Source: Temnothorax longispinosus
Taxonomy: Eukaryota > Arthropoda > Insecta > Hymenoptera > Formicidae
NCBI RefSeq assembly: GCF_030848805.1
Contig: NC_092362.1
Location: 4,464,001-4,528,000 of the forward strand
DNA length: 64,000 nucleotides
Direction of reading: 5' to 3'
Notes under the pieces: model-generated
The model's input: the letters and a program-made list of their open reading frames with translations, nothing else
What the model was told of the DNA's origin: nothing
The model's database searches: none
Part shown: positions 1 through 14,200 of the stretch, piece after piece
How positions within the stretch are numbered: position 1 is the stretch's first letter
How the letters are laid out: the number at the start of each line of letters is the position of its first letter
Made by a program: the position numbers and the translations under genes

Positions 1-1793
1 CCAAGTTATACGATGCCAATTTCGAGTTTAAAGTCACTTGTGTTATGATGAAAAAAGAAACGCGCGTGACCAATATGAAGTAACAAAAGTGATCACCAGA
101 AAATATACACGGTCTATCTTAATTATGAAAAAACAGAGTCCAAGATGTCAAAGTGGCTCGCCGAATATCTGACTTAAGTCTTTTCGAAACTGGACTTGGT
201 CTATTTGTATTTTCAGCGCTTCACCTAATCTCTATATTGCAACAATGTTAATTCTTTCTCGTTTAGTATGTTTCTTGCATTACGATTTATATTCCTTTGT
301 CAATGCGCTAGTTGGATATACGTACAACAATATCACATGCAACAATATTACATAAAACAATATTACGTACAACAATATACATATATATGTAATATTGTGA
401 TGTAATGATGTAGTGCGAGAAAAATGCTGAACGAGAAAGAATTAACATTGTTATATATGTATATATATGATACAATCATACATTTATATATACATACAAC
501 AATATTATATCAACTGACATTAAAATCAAATCCATTGCATTGCAATGGCATCAAATCTACACACTGCGTAGCGACGACCTGCGTAACAGCAGGTCATTTT
601 CCTTGTGCATTAAACGAGTGACTAGTCATTACAAAAATCTCACGGCGAATACTCGCAGATCGGGAAATCGAGTTTGCAGAGCACTATCGTCGAGATTATC
701 CTGTCGGTCAAGCCAAATAGCGTGCTTCCGCCGACGACGATAGTTCTCCCTCACAAGTACAAATTGCGTTAATTGTAAAAAAAAAAAAGAAACTACAAAA
801 AAATTAAGCATCACCTAGACGATAAATTCCGTCTTAATGTAAAAATCTTAACGACGAATTTGACGTTTAATCAACGGTTGCCAACGACACGACGTGTTAA
901 CGCAACCGTTAATTAAACGAAGCCGGCTCTATACAAAAGGAGTACAAATCGGTAAGTAATCTGACCTATCATAACAGGAAAGTTATAAATATGGAATTGG
1001 AGGGACGTCGATTTAATCGTACAAGTAACATTTCGATAAAAATCTCTGAATAAAAACTCACGCGACTTTGGAAATACTTTCTAAACTAAAACACTCCGCG
1101 TATCTTACACTCGCGAGAAAGAAAATTAATGGAAGAGTGCGATGCCGTCGCGAGCAATCAACTTAACAGAAGGAAGCAGGCAAATAAACTAACGCACCCG
1201 TTCTCGCGGTCCTCGATGACCGTCGAAGACGAGAAGTTAGAATACCACCTTCGCTTGGCTTTCAGAATCACTGCGTCGCTCGAACGGACAACAATTCGGT
1301 TTCGGGTAATTCTCGAGAGAGAGCTTATCACAAGATGTACTGAGATCCGAAAGGAATTTTGACGTTACGTCGGAGTCGATTTTGTCGAATCGATGTGCTA
1401 AGGACGGCAATTGTTGTGTTCTTTCGTAGATCCGTTCGGCGATCGTCGAGGTAACGCGACACGAGCGTATAATATGATCGCGATAATAAATATGTATGTA
1501 CTACATATAGGTACATACATATGTATGTATCGTTACGGAAAACGAGAGGACCGATACGCCGAAATAGACATCCGATAACACTCGATATAAATCTAACAGG
1601 AAATAACGCGCGAGACCGTCTTTAATGCTTTATTTTTGTTTCTTCTTCTTCTTAAAGCGTTAGGCCATAGGACTAACCCGTTTCTCTCGCTCTCTTCTCT
1701 ATAGACTTATATAGACTCAACCGCCGTAACACGAATCCTCAGACCAGATCCGTCCCGTAAATCTCCGTTCTGACTAGATTCATATAATAAATA
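1..1793. other. Non-coding stretch with short ACAACAATAT-type repeat
   Basis: No convincing gene. Positions 325-510 carry repeated ACAACAATAT-like words interspersed with TATATA runs. 1000-1790 is less AT-rich and has CpG-rich stretches, but its short open frames lack family motifs and consistent splice sites. Confidence 0.5.
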
Positions 1794-2310
1794 CACGTAC
1801 GCCGACGAAGCTTCATGGACATGCTAAAAGAATATATGAGTTCGGTAATCACGTCTAGAGGTGTTACGAATACGGAGAGACGTGAACGAACGGTCGTCTT
1901 GCGCCTTCGTCAGGTACACTTTTTACAAGACAGTCCCTCTATTCGGGCCGAAGAAGAATGCGCGCATATCGATGAAGCTTCATAGACTTAAGTGAAAAAA
2001 TATGAGCATGGTAATCATGTTTGATGACACTGAGAATACGAAGAGACGCGAGCTAACGGTCGTCTTGCGCCTTCATCAGGTACTTTTTACATCGAGATAG
2101 ATTTTCTATCGCGTCGACGGGCCGAAGAAGGATGCACGTACGTCGACGAAACTTCATAAATAGCTTTTTTTTTCTTTTTAGCGAATATAGACTCAAAAAT
2201 TATGTTCGACGATGTCAAGAATACGAAGAGATGCGAGCTATCGATCGTCTTATGTCTTCGTCAGGTACTTTTACATCGAGTTAGTTCTCTATCGCCGGGC
2301 CGAAGAAAAT
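1794..2310. repeat. Three-copy tandem repeat, unit about 170 bp
   Basis: Three diverged copies begin near 1794, 1962 and 2135. Each contains a GACGAA(G/A)CTTCAT word, a GAATACG-AGAGA block, a TCGTCTTGCGCCTTC-like word followed by TCAGGTAC, and a GGGCCGAAGAA word. The repeated CAG/GTAC resembles a splice donor on the plus strand. No coding frame is preserved. Confidence 0.75.
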
Positions 2311-3779
2311 AGATGAGTCACAGGGGATAGGAAAAAAAAAATGCCGATAAATATAAGGAGACGTGCAATTAGCGGCCGTAATCGGATTACGACCGTCGCG
2401 GTGACGAGGACACCGTAGCGCGAATCAATATACACGGTGTCTTCCACGGTGTATCTGATTCGTAGGAACGCTACGGTGCGTAGGGAAATATACACATGGA
2501 AGTACACGGAGAAGAAAAGTATCGACACAGTCTCCATCGGAAGTTAAATACCCCTGGGCGCTCAGAACGTTACAATTTGCTGGTCAACGCTCGATCGCTC
2601 TATAGCAACGACAGCGAGACGCACGATCAACGAATGTGTCACGGGCTCCCTTCCCTCACATCACCCTCCTACTTCGAAGGCGCAAAGAAATCCCCATTCT
2701 CGTACAAGCTCGAAAGGCGCGTATCGTCGGTAGCGTGAGGATCCGGGTGTCCGAGAAACAAGGGTAAGTGCTCCTTACAGTCCTGCTTGCGTTCTCTTAT
2801 TTTGCAGGCCTAAGATCTGCGAAGGACATAAAAATGTACGTTTATATAATGACGATATCATGATGTCAAGTCGCACTTGCCGTCGCCGATGACGACAAGA
2901 CACCGGGGGCTCGCTGCGTCCGCGGTCGGTTTTTTTTTCGTTTGTCGTCGAGAGAAAGGGTACGCGCGTCAAAAAGCGTTCGATATAACGCCTGATCTCA
3001 ATATTGCTATCGGTTTTTTGCTCTCGTTTCGTAATTATTGTAGTTAAGTACTAAAAAAAATTTTTTTAACACTCATTACGTTTCTCTAATCTATTGTCTG
3101 CGACATTGAAGTTTGGATATTATGTCCCTCGCTTCTCTTTTTATTCACCTGCCCCAGCCCAAACGCGTCTTTAAGTAATTAGTGTCCTTAAACAGATTCA
3201 ATGTCTATGGACCTTACAATACATCGTTTTGAAACGAGTTGTCGCAATGCGTTACAATTTGTTTCAGAACGAAGCACCGGAAAGTTCTTAGACGAGGTCC
3301 TAGATCGAGCAAAAACAGCAAGTCCAAAGCCTAAGCATCGAAATCGCTTAGATGCACTTGTTTTCATAAAGATATCAACGCGATATCTCGCGAGCAAGAT
3401 TGTATACGTCTGGTAATAGCCGTGAGAATTACAAATGCAAATTATTAATAATGTGACCGCTGCGAGCTTTCCTATTTTAAAGTAGATTAAATTAAATTTA
3501 AATTATAATCATCCTTCTCGCTTGTTCCATGCCTTGTTAAAATACATTAAGATATATACAAATATATATACATATATTGACTATGGAAATAAGTAAAAGG
3601 TAATCATTAAAAGGAATTATTAAAAATAATTAGAATGAGACATGTGCAGTTTTATTGCAATGAATCTAATCAGAATCTATTCTCTTCTGCACCGATTCGT
3701 AGAATTTCATGCCGCTTTCTCTTATAAATGGCAGGTGGCAGAGTTAAAATATTGCAGTGTATTTACTCTTCTCTCTCTT
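2311..3779. other. Intergenic, no gene seen
   Basis: Mixed composition with short open frames in several frames (for example 2496-2738) but no recognisable domain. A plus-strand donor-like GGGTAAGTG occurs near 2764, so an untranslated exon of a neighbouring gene is possible but not supported further. Confidence 0.4.
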
Positions 3780-4870
3780 CAGTATATCATATTTTATCGC
3801 ACACAATTTATCCTATAATTTTCCATGTTTCTATTTCTATGTTTGGTTCCATCTCTTGTTTCATTTTGGTTAGGCTTCGTAGCAGTAATATTGCTGGTGC
3901 CTAGCCCTTCTCATGTATTCATCCTTCATTTATATATTATCGTCTATTACATATAATACATAAATATTATATATAATATCAAATATATTGTACGTATCCA
4001 GTTATTATTATTACCATTACAATTACTATTATATCGATATACATTGAGACAGACATGATATAGATTACATATCTTTACATATTTTGATTGGAACCAGGCA
4101 TATTATGGTGTCATCGCACTCATCCTACGTTTTTTTTTGTAAATAATTGTTTTAATCACTTATTTCATTTGGTTTAGGCTTTATAGCAGCAGTATTATTG
4201 CTGCTCCGCTTTATACATATATTCATTTTTCATTTATATATTATCATCTATTATATATAATATCCAATTTATGTATATAATACAGTTTACTATTATTAGC
4301 ATTACTATTTTATAAATATATAGCTAGACATGATATAGATTATCCTCATATACTTTGATTGGAAACAGGCGTATCATATTTCATCACATACAGCTCGTCC
4401 TACGATTTTCATAAATATAAATCATTGTTTCAATCTCTTATTATGATTAGGCATCACAGCAGCACTATTGCTTGCGCCTTGCTTTTTACATGTACTCATT
4501 GTTAATTTATGTATTATCGTCTATTATATATAATATCTAATTGCATGTATGCAATATAGCTATTATTATTATATGGATATATAGACAGACACATGATATA
4601 AATTATATATCTATGTATCTATATATCTATATACTTTGATTCGAAATAATCATTGTCGTATTTCATTCCACAGCTCGTCGTACAATTTTCGTAAATCAAT
4701 GTTTCAATATCTTATTTCATTTTGGCTTTTATAGCAGCAATATTGCTAACGCCTTGTCTTTTGCATGTATTCATTTTTCATTTATATATATCGTCTATTA
4801 TATATAACATCCAATGGCATGTATGTAATAAAACTATATAGACACAAACGTTATATAAAGAGGAGAGAGA
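3780..4870. repeat. Four diverged tandem copies, unit about 270-305 bp
   Basis: Copies are marked by GTAGCAG/ATAGCAG words at about 3880, 4186, 4457 and 4735, each followed by ATTGCT, a CATGTATTCATT-like word, a TATCGTCTATTA word and ATGATATA/TTTGATTGGAA words. AT-rich and non-coding. It lies downstream of the PKC stop codon. Confidence 0.75.
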
Positions 4871-5270
4871 GAGAGAAGAGATAAAAATTATATGTCTTCA
4901 TATGGAGACTATTAAATTCTACTCAAGCGATCATTATCGATCAAGAAAAAAAGTTCAGTTCTCTTTAAATATGAAACAACGGTCGCCTGATACATCGTAT
5001 CATATTTGATCTCTAAATTGAGTTTTTTTCACTAATTTCGAATTCGTAGTACTTTGGATTGCCACCAATATGTCTTGATTGGCCAAAAAACTTTCTTTTG
5101 CGGTAAATAGAATCACTTCCGTCGGACGTAATTGCTAAAGGAGATCTTGAGCAGTTTCAAAACGCCTATTCCATGTTCAACAAAGATAACAAACGTTGAA
5201 CAAAGCAGTTAAACGAGAAGGATGATGTTACAATAAAACCGAATTTTTTTAAATCGAAACTCATCACCAC

Positions 5271-8200
5271 TTATTGCGTAGTATACCTGAATGGATTGAA
5301 GTCCTTATTTACTATGGAGAAACCACGAAACTCTTCTTGATTGATGTCGCTCATTTTGTCTGCACTCTCCGGCGTTAACACAGGATCCTCCTTCGTGAAT
5401 TCCGTATCAAAGTTCAAGGCATCTTTTTCATTTTTCTGAAAATTGCCAGGAACAACTGCGTCACACGATCGGTCATTTATTATTCATTAATCAAAATAAC
5501 AAATCGCGAAACTCACAATTTTAGGTCTGATTGGAGGTTTTATTTTACGCGCTTCGAGAGCTTCCCAATCTAGATATTTGAAAAATGGGTGGACCCTTAT
5601 GGCACTTTCGCCACCGTCGGCTGCAACACAACCTAATCGCTTGGCAGGATTCTTGGTCATAAAGGCTTTTAAAACAGACTCCGCTTCCGGAGAAACCCAC
5701 CCTGGAAACACTAAGTCATCCCGTAATATCGATTCGAACAGATCGTCCTCGTTCTCGGCCTCGAAGGGTGGTTGTCCAGCCACCATTTCGTATAACAAAA
5801 CACCGAGAGCCCACCAATCAACACTAGCACCATACGGTAATTCTTGGAGTATTTCGGGAGCTATATAGTCCGGCGTGCCACAGAATGTCGATGTTGTCGT
5901 TTCACCCTCGATTATATTCTCCTTACACATTCCGAAATCCGCCAGTTTACAATGTCCTTCTGCATCCAGCAGTATGTTGTCCAGTTTCAGATCACGGTAT
6001 ATTATGTGATTTCTATGCAGGAACTGAAGCGCGAGTATCACTTCCGCTGCATAGAAACGTGCTCTCGATTCGTCGAACTTTCGAGCCTTCTGGATATGGA
6101 ACATCAGATCACCTAGAACAAATCAAGAGATGATAATAAGATATTCAGACAAATAGAGAATACCTTTCATTATATATATTCTAAAATGGCGATTTTTGTA
6201 CCTCCTTTCACATATTCCATAACGAAGAAGAGTCGGTCAAACGTTTGGAAACAACTGTGAATGGCTGTCAGGAAAGGATGTCTAGCTGCGAGGGTTAAAA
6301 TCCTTTTTTCCGTCATCGTGCAGTCCACGTCGTCGTCTTGAATAATGACACTTTTCTTCAAGATTTTCACGGCGTAAATCTCATCGGGATTAGCTTTTCG
6401 TTCGACTAACATTACTTTACCGAAACTACCTTTACCGAGGACCTTAATAAAATTAAAGTCATCTAAACCAAATTTTCTTACATCGCTGCTGTTAGTTCCA
6501 TCATCTTTGGCATAAGAGTCCCTGTGACTCGTCTGGGAACCGTCCATACCCATTTCGTCCGATTGTTCTTCTGTCAGTTCGTCCGTCAGTTCATCTGACT
6601 GATCATCTGAGTGTCTTTTTGACTGTTTTCTCGACTCATCTTTATGTTCTTTTATCGTTTTTTCTTTCTGTCCTTTTTTCTGTCCCTTCTTCATTCCCTT
6701 TTTATCTTTTTTAAAGTTCTTGTCATCTTGATCTTCTTCCTTTTCTGCAATTGTTGGTGTTTGCGGACGTGAAGATACTCTAATTTTCGGAGCTCTTGAT
6801 TGCTTGTTTGCAGAGAAATTTATCGTCTTCAGAATTTCGCTCATAGCCTTGGTATTGATACCACAACTATTTGGAACATTCTTTTGACATCGTTTATGAA
6901 CATTCATGTTACAAGCTGCACGAAAAGAAATACAATGCAATTTAATAAGTTTACTTTTAATGAGAGAATTTTCGTTAGAAATATAAATGGTTGCGTTACC
7001 TTCGCATTGTAAGCCCTGCTTGAACAGACCGTATAGTAAGGATCCGCAGTGGTCACAAAATGTAAATCTTTTATAATTATGAAGAGCAAAGCGATGGGGA
7101 ACGTCTATATTGAAGCGCGCTATTTCTGTGCCTTGGTTCGCTGCAGGTATTCCAGCAACTGCGGTTGCACCCTAAGTGAATCATTTGAAAAACCACAAAC
7201 TTAGAGGACAAGAACAACAAAACAATGAGACCTAGTAAAATAAAATTAAAATTGGTGATATAAACAAACAAATATATATATATATATGTATAATTTACGA
7301 ATTAAAAATTATTCGTAGATAGTTAATTAATTGGAAATTAGAAAATGCGTAACATGTTCAAAAATTCAATAATCTGAATAATATCAATATGTAAATAGCT
7401 CATTAATATTTCTATTATGTCACGTCATTGTAGAAATAAGCGATAAACATACCTCATCTTTCATTCCTGGACATTTGGTTATCACCAACATGTGACATCT
7501 CTTGTGGACTACGCAAGTGCATACTGAAACAGCAATACGTAAAGTATCCCCTTATAAAAATGCTCATTTCCAAGACGTAACGCCAAGTATACAGCACGTC
7601 CAAAGCTATAGCTGCATGCGTGATAAGACGCATCCGGAAATTATTTACAGTACCATACCATAAGCAGAAATAAAATTGTGATTCACTTAATATTATCTTC
7701 GACACGAAATCGGCAGGAGTTTTGAGATACCAAAAATATTACCAAGCACTAAAAGATGGCGTGTTTGGAATTTTTATCGAAGGGCAACATGCAATAAACC
7801 GACTACTTGGTCACAGATCTAAATTGTATCGAAGCAAATGAAATGAAATCGGGAGACCTAACCATCGTATTAAGAACAAAGATCCTTATATATGACTAAT
7901 ACAGCCATAAGTACTGAAATATTTTATCGTGAAGCAGATTAATCCCAAGGCGGTCATATGTGTACTGGTTGCGGTGGAACAGAAAGTGCATGAACTGATG
8001 CGATACAAATTTGTAAGGCGCTATATGGTAGTTAACAAAGCGTCAAAAAAAGTAAGCTGTTAAATCGATTGATTAAGAGTCTTAATTGTGATTTTTTTTT
8101 CTCGTCGCTAAAACTAATCGCACGTACACACTCGTAACTGCACACACATTCATACGTATAAGGGTGCGGCAAGCGGATACATAACTATAATCTGTTAATA

Positions 8201-11200
8201 ACGGTGTATGTGTCTTCTCACCTTGACACTGATAGCCCTGCTTGCCAAAGCCCCTGAAATATAACAGACAAAACACGTCACATCGTATCCTCATAATCTC
8301 TCCTAAGACACATACGTTTGCCTTCTTCAATCATGCTTAGTCATCATCTATGTTAGACTCCTTGATTTTTAGATGATTATAAGGACTTGCGCGCGATGAG
8401 AAAGATTGATCAAATCACTTCATAGATCCTAGTCGATATTTAACCTCCTATATATTTTACAAATTGGATATTGTGTTTTATTCAAAAATATATTGCCAAT
8501 TGGAACAGTATATATGTTGTGCAAATGCTCCAACACCTAAATATCTTGAAATGGATTCAGCAGTTTATATAAAGCACGTGCTCTTGTAAAATCCAAGCAT
8601 GCAACCCGTTTAAAACAGGGAAATTTATCTCAAATAGCGTTTGGAATATACCCTGGTTGTATATAGCAATACCAAAAGCCTGCTTTTTCTAACTCCGCAC
8701 CCGAGTTTCCGAGTTAAAATAACCATATATGTAATAAATTCAGTCTTCAACGCAAACCATTGTTAATTACACACTATAGCCAATGAATTATCTCCCTCTT
8801 GGCATTACTAATGTAGATAACGAGGAAAGTACCAACCAAATACCCAATGCATGCAAATCCTGCATTTTGCAAATTTTCAATCGATAATTCGATGTGCATT
8901 ATTATAACTAAATTTTGACAGACGTATTTGTAAATGTAATCGCGGGTGAAATATACATCAGTTCAGGCATGCTCCCGTTTTCCAAGTATAATCTCGAGAT
9001 AGCGCATATCGCACTCGAGGCTATCAAAGAGTATTTGTACGTAGGATCTTATAAGCGATGAGAAGCGATGTGTTTTTGCACTGGCATACGTACCAAATAA
9101 AGTCACGACAGTGCGAACAAAACGTCGGTTGTCTCAGAAAGGTGGCCATGAATTTGTGTCCATTGATTTGGTGAATCCTTCGTCGCATCGCTCTCCGACG
9201 GTTCAAAGGCTGTTTTTTCTCCTTAAACTCATGCCGGTCCTTCTTGCCTTTAGCACGGCTGTGTTCTCCGCCGCTATATTCTCCATAGAAACTTGGTTGC
9301 CGAACTAAAAATATTAAATCATGTTGTTGAATCATGTATGCTTATCGAATATCGAGATTTTTCCTTACTTGGTGCATTCCACATGGCTATTTTCAGTCGT
9401 AACCTTCCCGCAGGTTCTAGTTCGACCTGCAACAGTTTTTGTTGTCAATTAGTCTTAAAACTGCACACTACATTTTCATACGCATTTAATTGAACATTAT
9501 TGTGTATAATAAAAATTTCACATTTTTCTACAAATTCCGGTGTACAAAATACACCTAATTTTTCTTCCGGAAAAAGGTCGTGGAATATAATTATAAAAAG
9601 TCAAAAATTAGAATTTGTATTAACAATAAATTTAAGACAAGTAATTTTTCTTCAAATCAATTTTATCTACACCGTTTTAAAGAATTTATACACTTTCAGG
9701 TTTCTAATTAATAAAATTCCTTTTTTAGAATTTGTTCGAAAATTAGCGCGCTCTCGAAGATATCGACAGCGACGCGGCGACCGCGGCGAGGGGCGCGCTG
9801 CCGTCGCTGCCGATCGTCGATTGTTTATTGTTTATACCGGTCCGCGCTTGCAACGCGACGATGCGAGACGAGCAGCTGAGCGATCTGCTAATCTTTAATC
9901 TGCTTCATTCGGTCAAGGTCCGCGGTACTGAAAGCACGTTTCGTTAGTTCCCCGAATTCATTGTTCACTTGTGACTTGTGAGATTTTAATACTACAGCGA
10001 TGTTACAGTGACGAATCGCGATAAAGTGCGGCCTAGCGAGATCGTTTTGTAAAGCGGATATTTGCGCGAGTGGTGAATCCGAATCTAATAAATGATAATC
10101 TACTCGGAACGTAATTGTAAACAAACGGTGGCATTGTGCTATTTGGTGCTATTGCTTACGCGGCACCCGCCTCGTGCCCGCGACCGGATCACGACCGGAT
10201 TGAATGGTGCGTGCGTGTGATAGCAGTGCGTAACAAACGGAGAGAGTGAAAAAAACATCCCTGCCTTCCCAAGAGAGACGCGTTACGCGCGCTTCCTGCG
10301 AAGGACATATTTACGTGGACCATCACGAGGATTCCTCTACATTCCTCGCTGTCGTCGCCATCGACGATCGAGCTGCGTTCATCAACGCTAAGTACTCCGT
10401 TCTATTTTCAGTCCTCGAACGTTCGGATAAGCGTGTACCAAGCGTGCACCGCGGGCTCGTTCAAGCCCATCCGACAATCGTAGGATAACTCGTGTCGTAC
10501 GACAGACGCTTTTAATATTACAGCATATTACAGTTCGTCGGATTAGGAGGCCGAGTGTCGGCTTACACAACCGTGTTGCACGCGTTAAATATGATTCTCT
10601 CGATTCCGCGCTGTGCGTTCAACTCGAGGCGTTTCCTTGTACAGTATCATTTTCGGGATATTCGGTTTTAATTGTTTTTGCGTTGCGATATCCTCGATAA
10701 ACAGTGCGTCGTCGTATCGCCCGTTACGTCGGCGCCGGGTCGCATTGCATTCCTCCGTAGGAATAATGACCAACCGGTGAGGGCATTACACAAGCTTTGC
10801 ATCATCATATTGAGCTTATCTCTGCGAATTATTCGATTCATTAACGTATGCATTGCTGTACACATTATTCAACTGATTAGTTTTAGTTTCCGCGCGTTGT
10901 GTCTCACAGACTCATTCCAATTGCATCGTTGCAAGTTATGTAAGATTATTACACGTGCGTTACGGCATTTACAATAATTCTCAAGTCACTCAACTGTTTG
11001 TACGCGGCATGAAAATACTTTCGTTGTCTTATAAAAGTAACTCCTTTTCGTATTTACTGCTAAATATTTGCTAAATTTTGTTAGATTATTACACGTGCGT
11101 TACGGTATTTACAATAATTCTCAAGTCACTCAACTATTCGTACGCGGCATGAAAATAGTTTCGTTGTCTTATAAAAGTAACTCCTTTTCGTATTTATTGC

Positions 11201-14200
11201 TAAATATTTGTTAAATTTTGTTAGATTATTACACGTGCGTTACGGTAGGTATTTACAATAATTCTCAAGTCATTCAACTATTCGTACGCGGGATGAAAAT
11301 ACTTTCGTTGTCTTATAAAAGTAACTCCTTTTCGTATTTACTGCTAATATTTTCCTTGTATACTTAATCTAATTTTATTCGTCAAATGTAAGTATCATTG
11401 TTATTCTGATTCTATGTCAACTGCGCTATTATTTTACGGAATTTCAACATACATGAATTGATATTATGTGTTATAATTATATTACGTATATGCCTATCAG
11501 GAGGAGCTTTCATCAATTTACTGAGACAACTAAATCCTTGTTATTCTTGTTCACCTCGGTTACATCCTAACTTCTTAGTTTCATACTATTTTAAACGGAA
11601 TTAAAACTTTGTTCTTTCTTACATGGAATGAGAAAGAAAGCTACATTTTAATGTTATTAAATAAAACTGTATAATTTTTTAAATTCTAATAATAAATCAT
11701 ATGTGAATAAAACTTGAGTGCTTTTATTCAGACTTTATAACGAGAAAAAAATTTTAAATTACTAATTTTTAATTATAGAAATCTGCATCAAAGATCGCTG
11801 TCGTCGATAAATTAGCTGCTTGTATGATAATAAGTCTATTGTAAAAATCAAATTTTTATCAATAAAATATTATGCAGTTTCCTGTGATAAAAAGCTCTTT
11901 CACACTTTATTTATTTTGTCGAGAAACGTCGGACGTCCATTATAAGAAAATATCCTATAGTTGCCTTGATTTTCTAATAATAAACCATAATGCTTCGTCA
12001 ATGTTTTAAAATTATTCATTTATTAATTAAATCATATTATATATTTTAATATTGGATATATTATATTTGATATTAGATTGTTGATATTATTATATTATTG
12101 ATTATATTATTTATATTAAATTATTGATATATAAATATTCTCAATTATATGCGTGTCCCCAAAATGCTCATGATATTCTGAATCAAAATGGAACAACTTT
12201 TTTCTCGTTGCAGAAATTTAGATAATACGCCGTTTCTTGTTCAATTTTTGAGGTTTGATCAACAAGAGAACCGTCGAAATATAAATTCTCTTACAAATCG
12301 ATTCTGCATATATCAATATTCTATAATATAAATATATAAAGATAATGTCAATAAGTTAATAGTTAATGTAATTATATACATAAATTTTTAATGTCTTGCA
12401 AACATTCTGATTTTCCGATGCTATTGTCTCAATATTTTCACGAAATGATAATGAGATGAAAGATTGAGATGTATATAGATTGATATATAAAACACGTATA
12501 TTTATACAAGAGAAAATTTACATCTCGATATACCTCTTTGATCGAGAATCTCATTTACCAAACAGTTGTTTATATAACTAAAAAATGCATCACCTCGATT
12601 TTTTTGCAAGAGAATAAGTTCCTGCTCCAGGAACATCATGGTACGCTTTTCAAACGATTATTCTGGGACCTCGTACGATTTGACGTTTTGACGTTAAGAA
12701 AACATGTAGTTGTTTTTGAAAAAGAGCGCATAATTTGCAATATGCTGTTACATATTTTATTTTTAAAAGCGACTATGAGTTCTCTCGACACAATTCATCT
12801 CATTATTTTTCTATGTAAAAAAGTATTTAAGAAAAGTAATCGAAAAATGAATACTTTGAGATATACATTTCACATTTAATGTCAAAAAATATGTCGGAAT
12901 AAGATATCTTCTAAACCATTAACTTTCTGTTAACTTTATTTGAATACCGTAAAGCAGAATGAGTATCGAATTATACAAGAAAAAATCGTACAACTCCGTT
13001 TAAGAAAAATAACGATATTTTTTAAATCTCAGAGAAAGAATTCATTAAATCACTTCATTAAAATCTCAGTTTATAAATAGAGACTACATCAGACTACATT
13101 AAAAACATTGTATTTTTCAATAAACCGTTCCTCTTGTATCAAAGAGATATCATGTAGCCGCATCATTAAAATAAGTACAGAGAAATAAAACATGCGAGAC
13201 GCATGTACAGAACGAAATTGAAGGTTTCTGTTGAAGACTCTGATTTACTATTTTCCCTATGCAAAAATGAAAATAGCATTTATCCACTCCATCTTGGTGG
13301 GAATAATTTTATACAAAGTAAGAAGATATTGCGAAATGCATCGTTTTCATTTATACCAGTATATAAAATAATTACACGTAGCAATATAATTTCTTTTTTA
13401 TGCAAAATTAGCTCCAAAAGAATTCGCAGATATCCTTTTCGTTCCCTTGTATTATAATATGTGATTTCTATATATCAACTTAGGTGTCGTTCGTACACTC
13501 AGTTACACCAGCAATGTAATGATGATATTACACCATCCTGTTTTCGGCCAGATTATATATATCCTGCCTACAATGCAGACGAAAGAAGAAAAAAGAATGA
13601 ATTCAAGTCGTATCAAACCCTATATATCTATTATTTGATTTACGTCACTTTAAATGTCGTTTGTTTATTTGGCTGCACCAGCGATATAGCATTGCGATCC
13701 TGTTTTCATCCAGATTCACATAGGCACTCTACCTACAACAATTCAAACGAAGAAGGAGACGAGAACCAGCTCAGGTGTATGTATTAATACAACCTGCTAG
13801 GACACAACACACGCGTGTAGCACGACTAGCACGCGCGGGGATGCACACACGCGCTCGCGCTCGCGCGCACGCGGGATTTAAAGCCCAGCGGTGGAAGATC
13901 GGGAGCACCGAAACGGCGCGGCGCGGCATGCCGAACTCACCCAGAAATCGTTGATCCCCTCGTATAGATTTTTCACGAGTTCCGTGAACGGTATGTTGCA
14001 ATTGGCAATGAAGTAATCCGGCGGCAGGACCGCGTCGTGGAAGATGGTGAGACCGAGGAAGACCGCCTGCTGCACCTCGTGGATGAACGACTCGTTCCAC
14101 ACCGGGTCCGAGGTCTTCAGCTTGGTGGTCGTGCGCGCCAGGTGAAGCTCGTCGACGTCCAGCTGCACGTACGGATCGAGCGTGGGCTCCTCCTTCTCCT

